Assembly: GCA_003134685.1 (NCBI GenBank)
Contig: PLCA01000006.1
Location: 1-64,000 of the forward strand
Source of the DNA: Gemmatimonadota bacterium
GTDB lineage: Bacteria; Gemmatimonadota; Gemmatimonadetes; Gemmatimonadales; Gemmatimonadaceae
Direction: 5' to 3'
DNA: 64,000 bases
Positions 17,592-27,117 of the stretch are shown here, piece by piece. The translations under genes were made by a program, and so were the position numbers. The notes beneath the pieces were generated by a model. It was given only the letters and a program-made list of their open reading frames with translations. It made no database searches and was not told the DNA's origin. Numbering within the stretch: the first letter of the stretch is position 1; each line of letters starts with the position of its first letter.

Positions 17592-19502
17592 TCAGTAATC
17601 CACGGGCCTGAGGTAGGATTCTCCGATTCCCGTGAGGCTGAGCAGCGCCACGGTCGGAAGCTTTCGCTTCCAGTGCGTTCCGGCCAGGCGCTTCCGAACG
17701 AGCTCGACCATGTCCAGATCGAAACCGCGTGCCACCAGCGCTGCTGGACTGTATCCGCTCACCAGCCAGTTCAGAATCTTGTCCGCCTTGGCGTAACTGA
17801 TTCCAAAATCAGCTTCGTCGGTCTGGCCAGCGATCAAGTCGGCCGACGCGGGCTTGCTCACGATCACCTCGGGAACCCCGAGGAATTTCGCGAGCTCCCA
17901 CACCTGTGTCTTGAAGAGATCGCCGAGCGGATTGATCGGCGGCGAATCATCGGCGTGCCAGGTGAAGTAGCCGAGCAGTCTCTCGGTCTTGTTGCCGGTA
18001 CCGACCGGGAGCGCGTGATATTTCGCCGACTGGTCGAACAGCACGATCATTCGCTCCCGCGCCATCACGTTTCCTCGGCGCGCGGGGTCGGCATCCGGCT
18101 CGCTCGCGAGATAGCCGTCCACGGCCGGCGAGATGTCGATTGTGCGCGTCTGGATGCCGAGCTCATCGATCACGAGCTGTGCGTGGGCGAGGGAATCGGG
18201 ATTGGAGCTCCGATAGGGCATGCGGACGGCCACTACGTTCTCCTTTCCAAGCGCCTGCGCGGACAGATAGGCGGTCACGGCCGAGTCGACTCCGCCCGAG
18301 AGGCCGACCACTGCTTTCTCGAATCCCCGGCGCTCGAATTCCTCTCGCAGGAAGGAAACGAGCCAGCCAGCGGTCAGCTCAGGATCGATCTCGAGCGGCG
18401 GCGGCCCCGAGCGAGATTCGGGTGCGCGCATCACGGCGATCGGCTCGCTGCCGTTGCGACTCGCTTCAGCCTTGCCCGTGCCGCGCTTCGAGCTCTTTGC
18501 CGGTCGCCGGGTCGCCGCGGCGCGCTCCCCACCCGCGCCTCGGTTCGCCGGAGTGAGCGGTCCGCCCTCTGTCGGCTCGTCGTCGTAGCTCAATTCCAAC
18601 CGCTCACCCGCCTGAATTCGATCGACCGTTCGCATGAGGTGCGGCATCATCGTCTGAAGGTCGGTAAGCAGCGGCGCGTCGGAACGGGCGCGCGTCAGAT
18701 CCTGCGGATCGAGCGAGATCGTCATGATCGTCTCGTCCCATAACGGTGCGCGCGCGCGGACATCTCCGTGCGGTCCGCAGATTATTGACCCGCCCGCGAA
18801 TGTCTTTCCTCCCTCGGTGCCGACGAGATTCACCAACGCCACGAACACGCCGTGCTCCTCGGCGATGTCGCGCGCGAGTCGCTCCCAACGTTTGAGGTTG
18901 GCTGGAACGGGGCCCTCGTCCTCGCGTGGCCAGACGCCACGCGCCGGCGACGCGGAGACGATGAAAACCATCGTGGCTCCATCCAGCGCGGCGACGGTTC
19001 CCGTAAGGCTGTGCCAGGCATCTTCACAGATCAGCATGGCGGCCCGGCCCCATGGCGTGTCGAACGCCCGCACCTCGAATCCGCGATCGACGAATCTTTC
19101 CTCGTCGAACATCCCATATGTCGGCAGGAACAGCTTGCGGTGGACGTGGCGGATCACGGGCTGATCGCCTCCCAGCGTCACATAGAGCGCGCTATTATAG
19201 AAGGCGTTGTTCCACACCTCGTAGAACCCAATGCACACATCGAGTGGCCGCGGTGTAGTAACTGCGGAGGCGTACTGCGCCTGAAGGTCCCCGGCGAAAG
19301 CGCCGGCTGTAGTGGCGACGTCGCGGACACCCCCTTCGACGAAATACCCGGTGAGGGCTGTCTCCGCAAAGACTGCGACATCGGGACGGGGGTCGAGCGA
19401 GTCGATTTGCGAAAAAATGCCGGCCAGACGGGCGAGGTTGGTGGCGTACTCGCCCTTTCGCGGCTTGAACTGAACGACGACGAGATGAATAGATCGATCC
19501 AT
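17592..19502 (-). CDS. nadE: Glutamine-dependent NAD+ synthase
   Basis: From ATG 19502 the protein has 636 residues; a longer frame to 20357 is only the antisense of the neighbouring PBP gene. It makes NAD+ from deamido-NAD+, ATP and glutamine. The N-terminal nitrilase-fold amidase has the triad Glu47 (FAETALTG), Lys123 (RKLFLPT) and Cys159 (LICEDAWHS). The C-terminal ATP-pyrophosphatase domain has the P-loop SGGVDS (402-407). Between them, residues about 305-370 form a Gly/Arg/Ala-rich, low-complexity linker not usual in NadE. Its start codon overlaps that of the divergent PBP gene by 18 bp. Confidence 0.93.
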   Translation of the reverse strand: MDRSIHLVVVQFKPRKGEYATNLARLAGIFSQIDSLDPRPDVAVFAETALTGYFVEGGVRDVATTAGAFAGDLQAQYASAVTTPRPLDVCIGFYEVWNNAFYNSALYVTLGGDQPVIRHVHRKLFLPTYGMFDEERFVDRGFEVRAFDTPWGRAAMLICEDAWHSLTGTVAALDGATMVFIVSASPARGVWPREDEGPVPANLKRWERLARDIAEEHGVFVALVNLVGTEGGKTFAGGSIICGPHGDVRARAPLWDETIMTISLDPQDLTRARSDAPLLTDLQTMMPHLMRTVDRIQAGERLELSYDDEPTEGGPLTPANRGAGGERAAATRRPAKSSKRGTGKAEASRNGSEPIAVMRAPESRSGPPPLEIDPELTAGWLVSFLREEFERRGFEKAVVGLSGGVDSAVTAYLSAQALGKENVVAVRMPYRSSNPDSLAHAQLVIDELGIQTRTIDISPAVDGYLASEPDADPARRGNVMARERMIVLFDQSAKYHALPVGTGNKTERLLGYFTWHADDSPPINPLGDLFKTQVWELAKFLGVPEVIVSKPASADLIAGQTDEADFGISYAKADKILNWLVSGYSPAALVARGFDLDMVELVRKRLAGTHWKRKLPTVALLSLTGIGESYLRPVDY

Positions 19503-21584
19503 CCTTCTGAAGTTGCCATAGCGCAGAGGTACAATCAACCGCTGCGCGCCCTCGTGTTGGCCGCGCTTGTCCTTACGCCCGCGCTCGTGGGCGCGCAGCA
19601 GCCGGGGACCAGCGACACGGAGCCCTGGACGATCGTTCCGATGCCTCAGGCCTCGCTCGTCCTGGCCCGGGATGGGTCGCTCATCGGCGAGATCGGCAAG
19701 GAGATCCGCACCAGCGTGTCGATCAAATCGCTGCCGAAATATCTGCCGCAGGCGTTCGTCGCCGTGGAGGATCACCGCTTCTACCAGCACGACGGAGTCG
19801 ATGTCGTCGGCATCGCCGGCGCTCTCAAGGACAACATTTTCGGAGAGCGCCGCGGGGCGAGCACCATCACGCAGCAGCTCGTGGGCAACATGCATCCCAC
19901 GCTCATCGACCGTACCGACAGAAGTCTGGGCCGGAAGCTCGCGGAGCAGTCGGCCGCGCGCGAGATGGAGAAGCACTACACCAAGGATCAGATACTCGAA
20001 GGATATCTGAACCAGATTGGATTCGGACACGGTTGGTACGGAGTGGAAAGCGCGGCGCGACACTATTTCGGCAAGAGCGCGTCGAAGCTCTCGCTGGCGG
20101 AGGCAGCCTCGCTGGCGGCGATGCCCAAGGGGCCCGCGCTCTACGATCCGCTCAAGTATCCCGATCGCGTGCGCCAGCGGCGCAACGTCGTGCTCTCGCT
20201 GATGAATGATCAGGGCTACATCACGTCCGCGCAGGCGACAGCGGCGAAGGCGGCGCCGCTCGTGACCTTCCCCAATGCCGGGTATTCCGCGTACTCGCCC
20301 TGGTTCGTCGATGTCGTTCGCGTCCAGGCCACGCGCGCGGGGATTCCCGTCGCGCAAGGCGGTTATCGGATTTACACGAGCCTCGATCCCATCCTTCAGA
20401 ACGCCGCAATGAGCGCACTGCTCGAAGAGACGGCCGCGGTAGAATCACAGCCGGACTACGCGCATCCCAAATTCGTCCCGGGGGCGGTGTCACGGACGGG
20501 GGTACGCACGACAACCGATTATCTGCAGGGAATGGTAGTCGCGCTGGATCCAACTTCCGGGGATGTTCGAGCGCTCGTGGGCGGACGCGATTACGGTGAC
20601 TCGCATTTCGATCGCGCCGTTGATGGAATGAGACAGCCCGGATCGTCGTTCAAGCCTATCGTGTACGCGCTCGCCATAGCCGACAGCATTGCGCCCAACA
20701 CGATCTTCCAGGACACGGCTCTCGCGATCAACCTTCCAAACGGCACCGTTTACAGCCCCGAGAATTCCGATGGCCAGTACCTCGGTCCGATCACCCTGCG
20801 CGACGCGCTCGCGAAGTCGCGCAACGGGGTTGCCGTCCAGCTCGGCCAAAGGCTCGGAATGGATTCGATCTCGAATCTCGCGCACAGGATGGGGCTGAGC
20901 TCGAAGATCGCTCCGTATCCGTCGAGCGCGATCGGCGCGTCAGTCGTGCAGCCGCTGGATCTGGTCGCGGCCTATACGACCTTCGCGAATCTGGGCACGC
21001 CCGTAGAGCCCCGCTTCATCTACCGCGTCGAAGACAGGAACCGGAAAATCGTGATGAGTCGCGAGGTGAAGGCGCTCGCTCCGGCTCTGGACCCTCGGGT
21101 TACTTACGTCGTCCGTGACATGATGCGTGACGTCGTCGAGCGCGGCACGGCCGCAAGCATCCGACGCTATCTACCGGCATCGATTCCGGTCGCTGGAAAA
21201 ACCGGAACGACCAACGACAATTCCGATGTGTGGTTCATCGGGCTAACCCCCGATCTCGTCGCCGGAGTCTGGCTCGGCTTCGACAAGCCGATGTCGATCA
21301 CGGCCGGCGCGGCCGGTGGATCGCTCGCCGCTCCGGTGTGGGGCAAAATGGTCGCCCGCTATTACGCCGCGAAACCGGAGATTCTCACGTCACGTGCCGC
21401 CGAGCAGTGGATTCCACCACTCGGCGTGATCTTTGGCGACGTGGATCGCGCGACAGGTGAGCTCGCGACGGATCAGACTCCTCCGGAGCGCCGTTACACC
21501 GAATACTTCGTGGAAGGAACGGAGCCGGCGTCCTTGAAGGCAGATCCATGGAAGTTGTTCGCCTGGGGGGCGATCATTTTCTGA
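19485..21584 (+). CDS. Class A penicillin-binding protein (transglycosylase/transpeptidase)
   Basis: From ATG 19485 the protein has 699 residues; the frame open from 18852 is antisense to nadE. An N-terminal hydrophobic stretch (about 20-37) ending ALVGAQQ acts as anchor or signal. The GT51 domain has its catalytic Glu95 in EDHRFY and the GASTITQQLVGN motif. The transpeptidase has SSFK with Ser387, SRN near 20817 and KTGT (572-575). It polymerises and cross-links peptidoglycan in the periplasm. The first six codons lie inside the nadE start. Confidence 0.92.
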   Translation: MNRSIHPSEVAIAQRYNQPLRALVLAALVLTPALVGAQQPGTSDTEPWTIVPMPQASLVLARDGSLIGEIGKEIRTSVSIKSLPKYLPQAFVAVEDHRFYQHDGVDVVGIAGALKDNIFGERRGASTITQQLVGNMHPTLIDRTDRSLGRKLAEQSAAREMEKHYTKDQILEGYLNQIGFGHGWYGVESAARHYFGKSASKLSLAEAASLAAMPKGPALYDPLKYPDRVRQRRNVVLSLMNDQGYITSAQATAAKAAPLVTFPNAGYSAYSPWFVDVVRVQATRAGIPVAQGGYRIYTSLDPILQNAAMSALLEETAAVESQPDYAHPKFVPGAVSRTGVRTTTDYLQGMVVALDPTSGDVRALVGGRDYGDSHFDRAVDGMRQPGSSFKPIVYALAIADSIAPNTIFQDTALAINLPNGTVYSPENSDGQYLGPITLRDALAKSRNGVAVQLGQRLGMDSISNLAHRMGLSSKIAPYPSSAIGASVVQPLDLVAAYTTFANLGTPVEPRFIYRVEDRNRKIVMSREVKALAPALDPRVTYVVRDMMRDVVERGTAASIRRYLPASIPVAGKTGTTNDNSDVWFIGLTPDLVAGVWLGFDKPMSITAGAAGGSLAAPVWGKMVARYYAAKPEILTSRAAEQWIPPLGVIFGDVDRATGELATDQTPPERRYTEYFVEGTEPASLKADPWKLFAWGAIIF

Positions 21585-21732
21585 ACCCCCCTCGGCTGGT
21601 GGTACAAATACAGCCGCCTGGCTGGGAGTGCTGAGTTCGCGACGGGGGCGAGGTGGCGTATTCCGATTCCCAACACTATGTTCGCAAACCACCCTCCAAG
21701 TTCTCTCTTCTAGCCTTTCGGATGGCCCGGCT

Positions 21733-22386
21733 GTGATTAAGGCTTCCGCCCCAGTAGACGATGAAGAATCGAATCTCGTCCCGCGTATTCGTAGCGGAGA
21801 CGAGGCCGCATTCGAGTTGCTTTATCTGGCTCACCACGACGAGCTGTGGCGCTTCGCTTATGCTCACGTTCGCTCGCGGGACGTGGCAGAGGAGCTGGTC
21901 CAGGACGTGTTTCTCGCCGTCTGGGGAACACGCGCGACATGGGAAGTCAACACGCGTGTGCGAGCGTGGCTGTACGCGTCGGTTCGCCACCTGGCGCTGA
22001 ATTACCTTCGGCATGAGCGAGTGGTCACGCGAACGATCGGCGCGAATGCGCGAGCGCCAGGAGGGGGCGCGTGGGAACGCGGTAGTCCAGCTTCGGTCGC
22101 GATCGGTCAAACGTCTGGAAGCGTCACGGTCGACGCCACGACGATGGGCACGCCTCCGATGGACCCGCAGCTCGCGCTCGAAGCCGAGGAAATCGACCAG
22201 GCGGTCGTCCACGCGATCGCCGAGCTTCCCGAACGGCGGCGCATCGCCATGATGCTTCGCTGGAAACATGACATGTCATCGCTCGAGATCGCCCGTGTGC
22301 TCGGCACCAGTCCGGAAGCGGTCCGGACGCTGCTGAGCCGCGCCCGCGCCGATCTCGTCCCCCTGCTCGAGCACGCCCGCCACTAA
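21733..22386 (+). CDS. ECF-type RNA polymerase sigma factor
   Basis: I choose GTG 21733 (217 residues); a longer frame starts at 21628. Sigma-70 region 2 spans about residues 22-95 (RSGDEAAFELLYLAHHDELWRF, RDVAEELVQDVFLAVW, RAWLYASVRHLALNYLR) and region 4 about 155-210 (AIAELPERRRIAMML, LEIARVLGTSPEAVRTLLSRAR). A 45-residue Gly/Ala-rich linker separates them. The FecR-like gene that follows is its presumed anti-sigma factor, and the SusC STN domain the presumed signal input: a cell-surface signalling cascade as in Bacteroidota glycan loci. Confidence 0.88.
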   Translation: MIKASAPVDDEESNLVPRIRSGDEAAFELLYLAHHDELWRFAYAHVRSRDVAEELVQDVFLAVWGTRATWEVNTRVRAWLYASVRHLALNYLRHERVVTRTIGANARAPGGGAWERGSPASVAIGQTSGSVTVDATTMGTPPMDPQLALEAEEIDQAVVHAIAELPERRRIAMMLRWKHDMSSLEIARVLGTSPEAVRTLLSRARADLVPLLEHARH

Positions 22387-22490
22387 CTCGCGTTCGTAGC
22401 GAAGTGTAACGTTGCGGCCGCTCGCGGTACGTACATGTGTGGAACATGTGCGAGATCGCAGTCTGCCCGTCCGCAACCGTGTCTGATCGG

Positions 22491-23603
22491 ATGCCGGGCG
22501 ACGGCATCGACGCCGAGCTGCTCGATCGCTATCTGGCGCACGAGTGCTCCGAGGCGGAGGACGCTATCGTGCGTCGCCATCTCATGGCGCGCCCCGATCT
22601 CGCCACGGCGCTAGCATCGTTTCTAGCGGAACTGGAAGACGAGCGGTTACGTCCCGCTCCACCTGACGCCCGGGAATCCTGGACGCAGTTGCGAGGCCGT
22701 CTGCGCGAAACCGAGGGTGATTCGCTTCCTGTTCCCGGCGGCTCCCCGAAGGCCCGGCATGTCACGGGCACGAAACCGCGCCATCTCTTCGCTCTTCTTC
22801 CGTCGCGCCGGAATGGCTCAGGCTGGCGTCGAATCATGTACACGACGGTAGCTGCCGGCCTCGTCGTCGTCGCCGTATTCCGTGTGGCGCGTAAGGACAC
22901 GGCCCCGGCGGAGTCCCGGCCGCCCGAGGAATCTTTCTCAACTGCCAATCGAGAGCGCGCCGAGCTCCGGCTCTCAGATGGAACACGCATTCGGCTCGCA
23001 CCGGCGAGCCACATACGGGTCGCCGCCGCCTACGGCGAACACGAACGCGCCGTGTACCTCGAGGGTCAGGGGTACTTCGAGGTGAAGCACGATGAGAGCC
23101 GTCCATTCATCGTTTACGCGGGGACGGCGATTGCGCGCGACGTTGGGACCGACTTTGCAGTGCGGAGCTATGCTGAGGATCGGGCCGTGCAGGTCGTGGT
23201 CCGCAGCGGAGCGGTCGCCATGAGCGGCGTCGGCCGCCTCGGTGCGGGCGATGTCGGTCGCCTCGGAATCGACGGCACCTCGAGCCTCACGCACGGCGTC
23301 GCCGTCGACGCACTTCTCGCGTGGCTCGATGGCCGCCTCGTGTTCCACGACGCGCCACTCGCCACCGTGATCGTCGAGCTGCGACGCTGGCACGACGCCG
23401 ACGTGCAGCTCGCCGATCCAAGACTCGGGACGCTGCCATTCACAGGAGTGCTGACGGACGTCTCGTTTCGCTCTTCGATCGATCTCGTCGCAGCCACGCT
23501 CGGTCTCCGCGTTCGGCGAGCCGGCGAGCGCGTCACCCTGGAGAGGATCGGCGGTCTGACGCCATCCTCGCACTCACCCGCCGCGGTCCGCCGCGCGCGA
23601 TAA
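22491..23603 (+). CDS. FecR-like transmembrane anti-sigma factor
   Basis: From ATG 22491 the protein has 370 residues; the open frame begins at 22437 and GTG 22479 is a third option, none with a clear Shine-Dalgarno. A cytoplasmic N-terminal helix bundle (DAELLDRYLAHECSEAEDAIV) should hold the sigma factor, a single membrane segment (TTVAAGLVVVAVFRVA) crosses the inner membrane, and the periplasmic FecR domain shows LSDGTRIRLAPASHIRV and YLEGQGYFEV. The C-terminal part resembles the STN-interacting region. It links SusC occupancy to transcription of the locus. Confidence 0.88.
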   Translation: MPGDGIDAELLDRYLAHECSEAEDAIVRRHLMARPDLATALASFLAELEDERLRPAPPDARESWTQLRGRLRETEGDSLPVPGGSPKARHVTGTKPRHLFALLPSRRNGSGWRRIMYTTVAAGLVVVAVFRVARKDTAPAESRPPEESFSTANRERAELRLSDGTRIRLAPASHIRVAAAYGEHERAVYLEGQGYFEVKHDESRPFIVYAGTAIARDVGTDFAVRSYAEDRAVQVVVRSGAVAMSGVGRLGAGDVGRLGIDGTSSLTHGVAVDALLAWLDGRLVFHDAPLATVIVELRRWHDADVQLADPRLGTLPFTGVLTDVSFRSSIDLVAATLGLRVRRAGERVTLERIGGLTPSSHSPAAVRRAR

Positions 23604-23674
23604 CACCAATGCCCCTAACCACGTTGTGTCATGATCATCGCGATCTATCGCCCCAGCATTCGGGAGGAAGCTAC

Positions 23675-26600
23675 ATGCAGTCTCTAATTCGTACGACCAT
23701 CGCACGGTCGCTCATGGCGATCACCCTGCTCACCGTGAGCTCCATCGCGGTAGCCCAGCAGCCGTTCGTCACGCGGCAAACCACCTACATCGTTCGTTTC
23801 GCCTCGGCCATCGACGAGAGCGACGCACCGGTCCTGTTGCGCCAGGCGATCACTCTGCGGCTTCGCGACGTGACCCTCGAGCACGCGCTCCAGCAGATCG
23901 CGTCTCGCGCCGGAGCGCCGCTCTCGTACAGCAGGGCAGTGGTACCTCTCGACCGCGTCGTCTCAATCGACGTGCGCAACGGCAGCGTCCTGAGCGCCTT
24001 TTATGAATTGCTCCGGGACGTCAACGTCGAGTTGTGGGTCTCGACCGACGGACACATGGCGCTCGTTCCTGCGACGTCGGCGGCGGTTCCTGACGACGTC
24101 AGCGGGAACCTCACCGGCCGCGTCACGATAGCCGGGACCACGGAGCCGGTGAGTGACGCGACGATCTCGGTGAGCGGCACGCGCCTCCGTGCCTCGACTG
24201 GCGCCGATGGCACCTATTCGATCACCGGCGTGCCGGAGGGTCCGCATACAGTCTACGTCCAGCGCATTGGGTTTTCACGTGACAGCGCCGCGGTTGTGGT
24301 GACGACCAGCCAGACGGTGACTGCTAACTTCTCGCTTCGTGTGTTGGCGGTCAGTCTTAATGAAGTGGTCACCATCGGCTATGGGACGCAGCGGCGTCGC
24401 GATCTCACCGGTGCCGTTGGATCAGTGACTGCGGATCAGATTCAAGGCACGCCCGTTACGTCGGTGGAGCAAGCGCTCCAGGGCAGAGTCGCCGGCGTTC
24501 AGGTGACCACCGGCAGCGGCCAACCCGGTACGAGCGCGGCGGTAAGAATTCGCGGCGGCAACTCCATCGCGGCAGGCAACGATCCGCTGTACGTCATCGA
24601 TGGGGTTCCTATCGCAGCCAGTGCCGACGGCACGAACACCTTTACGCTCGAGACTCAGGGTGTGAGCGGTATGAATCCCCTCGCCGCGCTCAATCCATCC
24701 GACATCGAATCCATCGACATACTGAAGGATGCATCGGCGACGGCGATCTACGGTGCACGCGCCTCGAACGGCGTCATCCTGATTACCACCAAGCGCGGGC
24801 GCTCGGGAGAGAACACAGTCACGTTCAATGCCTACCGTGGCATGCAGGCAGTGCGGCATCGGCTCTCGCTTCTCAATGCGCAGCAGTTCGCCGATTATGC
24901 CAACGCCGCCCGCGTGAACGGCGGTCAGCCTCCGCTATATACGGCGGCAGAGATCGCCGCGCTTCCTAACACCAACTGGCAGGACGCAATCTTCCGCTCT
25001 GCTCCGCTCACCAACGTCGAAGCGTCGATCTCAGGCGGTGACAACGACACGCACTACTATGTCTCGGGGAACCTGCTCCGGCAGGACGGTGTCGTTCTGA
25101 ACACCAATCTCAATCGCGGCTCCGTGCGGCTCAACCTCGATCAGGACATCAGCAGCCGGTTCCGGGTCGGTAATCGCTTCACCTTGAGTCGCTCACAATC
25201 GAACCTGATGCCGAATGGTGGCGGTGGCCAGGAAGTTTCTTCCGTCCTGCTCAACGCACTCACCGCTCCGCCAACGCTCGGCGTGCTCGGGTCCGGCAGC
25301 GAGTATTTCATCGGGGTGAACCCCGCTACCGGTCGAATCTTCTCGAATCCTGTCGGCGCGGCCACGCTGATCACCAATCAGGAGCAACAAAACCGCTTCG
25401 TCGGCAATGTCTTCGGCGAGTATGACCTGCTTCCCCAATTGACATTCAGGTCGTCATTCGGAGCCGACTACCTGTCCTCGATGCAGGACTTCTATTCTCC
25501 ATCGACGACCTACCCAGGCGTGACCACCGGCGGCTATGGAAGTCGCGGCTCGCTTGCGGTGACGACGTGGCTCAGTGAGAACACGCTGCATTTCAGGCCG
25601 GGACAGATCGGCATGCTGCACGCAGTGGATCTGCTCGGCGGCATGACCCTCCAGCGCACCAACTCCGATAATGTGGCGGGCACAGGGCAGAACTTCGTCA
25701 CCGACGCGCTCGCGCAGAACGGACTCAACACCGCTGGAACATTCATCGGGGTCTGGACGGGGGCGCCACATTCATCGCTCGCCTCCTACTTCGCCCGCGC
25801 GAACTGGAACCTCGTCGACCGGTTCCTCTTCACCGTCACCGAACGCGTCGATGGGTCCTCAAAATTCGGCTCCGGTAACCAGTACGGTTACTTCCCGTCC
25901 GCTGCAATCGCCTGGCGCTTGTCGGACGAGTCGTTCGTGAGGCGACTTGGATGGTTCGACGATCTAAAGCTGCGCGCGAGTATTGGAAAAACCGGAAACC
26001 AGGACATCGGTAACTACCGGGCGCTCGCGACGCTGGGCAGCTCCACTTACCTGTTCAACGGCGTCAAGGTCGTCGGCTACAGCCCGAGCACATTGGCCAA
26101 TCCCAATCTCAAATGGGAGAGCACCAGTCAGGGCAACATCGGACTCGACCTCGCCCTGCTGCGAAGCCGACTGCTGCTGACCGGCGATGTCTACAACAAG
26201 ACAACCCGGGATCTTCTCCTCGAGGTCGCCGTCCCTGCCAACCTCGGCTATAGCTCGCAGCTTCAGAATATCGGCAGCGTCCGCAATCGCGGCGTCGAGC
26301 TTTCTCTCAACACAGTGAACACCACTGGGGCGCTCGGGTGGACCTCCGGGTTCAACATCGCCTGGAACCGCAACAAGGTGCTCAACATCGGGGCGGACTC
26401 GCAGATCGTGGGGCCAGTCGGCGTCGGCGCGGGGGCCAATCAGAACCCCACCATTCTCAAGGTGGGACAGCCGATCAACTCGTTTTACGGTTACGTCTAC
26501 AGCGGCATGTCGAACGGGCAGCCGACGTACGCGGATCTCAACGGCGATGGCGTGATCTCGACCGCGGACCAGCAAATCATCGGCAGCGCGGAGCCCAGAT

Positions 26601-27094
26601 ACACGGGTGGCTTCACCAACGATTTCACATTCCGGAACTTCGGCCTCTCGGTCTTCATCCAGTTCTCGCAGGGAAACAAGATCTACAACATCACGCGAGC
26701 ACTGCTCACCAATGATGCCGGGAACAGCAACCAGCTCACCGACGTGCTGCCCGCACAAAGCGGAGGGGCCAACGGCATACCGATCCCGAAAATCGGCAAC
26801 ACTTACGACACACGACCATCTACACTGTTCGTCGAGGATGGCTCGTACATTCGTGGCAAGAGCATCCGCCTCGGTTACCGCCTGCCGTCATCGCTGCTCC
26901 AATCGACGCGGGCCGGCCATCTTCAGAACGCGGAGATCTATCTGAGCGCGCAGAACTTCTTCACCAAAACGAAGTACACCGGATATGATCCGGAGGTGAG
27001 TGAGTATGCCACCAGCGTCCTCGCTCAGGGCATCGATTTCGGCACGTATCCCCAGACACGTCAGTTCATCTTCGGCTTTACTACCGCCTTCTAG
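23675..27094 (+). CDS. SusC/RagA-family TonB-dependent outer-membrane transporter with STN domain
   Basis: ATG 23675 follows GGGAGGAAG at a good distance and gives 1139 residues; the frame open from 23321 runs inside fecR. Order: signal peptide (to about 28, ending VAQQ), STN signalling domain (about 50-115), CarboxypepD_reg-like beta sandwich (about 125-205), the SusC hallmark VVTIGYGTQRRRDLTGAVGSV, TonB plug (about 225-340, with YVIDGVPI and LKDASATAIYGARASNGVILI), then the barrel ending in Phe (GFTTAF). It imports oligosaccharides with its SusD partner and signals to FecR through STN. Confidence 0.95.
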   Translation: MQSLIRTTIARSLMAITLLTVSSIAVAQQPFVTRQTTYIVRFASAIDESDAPVLLRQAITLRLRDVTLEHALQQIASRAGAPLSYSRAVVPLDRVVSIDVRNGSVLSAFYELLRDVNVELWVSTDGHMALVPATSAAVPDDVSGNLTGRVTIAGTTEPVSDATISVSGTRLRASTGADGTYSITGVPEGPHTVYVQRIGFSRDSAAVVVTTSQTVTANFSLRVLAVSLNEVVTIGYGTQRRRDLTGAVGSVTADQIQGTPVTSVEQALQGRVAGVQVTTGSGQPGTSAAVRIRGGNSIAAGNDPLYVIDGVPIAASADGTNTFTLETQGVSGMNPLAALNPSDIESIDILKDASATAIYGARASNGVILITTKRGRSGENTVTFNAYRGMQAVRHRLSLLNAQQFADYANAARVNGGQPPLYTAAEIAALPNTNWQDAIFRSAPLTNVEASISGGDNDTHYYVSGNLLRQDGVVLNTNLNRGSVRLNLDQDISSRFRVGNRFTLSRSQSNLMPNGGGGQEVSSVLLNALTAPPTLGVLGSGSEYFIGVNPATGRIFSNPVGAATLITNQEQQNRFVGNVFGEYDLLPQLTFRSSFGADYLSSMQDFYSPSTTYPGVTTGGYGSRGSLAVTTWLSENTLHFRPGQIGMLHAVDLLGGMTLQRTNSDNVAGTGQNFVTDALAQNGLNTAGTFIGVWTGAPHSSLASYFARANWNLVDRFLFTVTERVDGSSKFGSGNQYGYFPSAAIAWRLSDESFVRRLGWFDDLKLRASIGKTGNQDIGNYRALATLGSSTYLFNGVKVVGYSPSTLANPNLKWESTSQGNIGLDLALLRSRLLLTGDVYNKTTRDLLLEVAVPANLGYSSQLQNIGSVRNRGVELSLNTVNTTGALGWTSGFNIAWNRNKVLNIGADSQIVGPVGVGAGANQNPTILKVGQPINSFYGYVYSGMSNGQPTYADLNGDGVISTADQQIIGSAEPRYTGGFTNDFTFRNFGLSVFIQFSQGNKIYNITRALLTNDAGNSNQLTDVLPAQSGGANGIPIPKIGNTYDTRPSTLFVEDGSYIRGKSIRLGYRLPSSLLQSTRAGHLQNAEIYLSAQNFFTKTKYTGYDPEVSEYATSVLAQGIDFGTYPQTRQFIFGFTTAF

Positions 27095-27117
27095 CGCGAG
27101 GGAGTCACGCGAATTCT

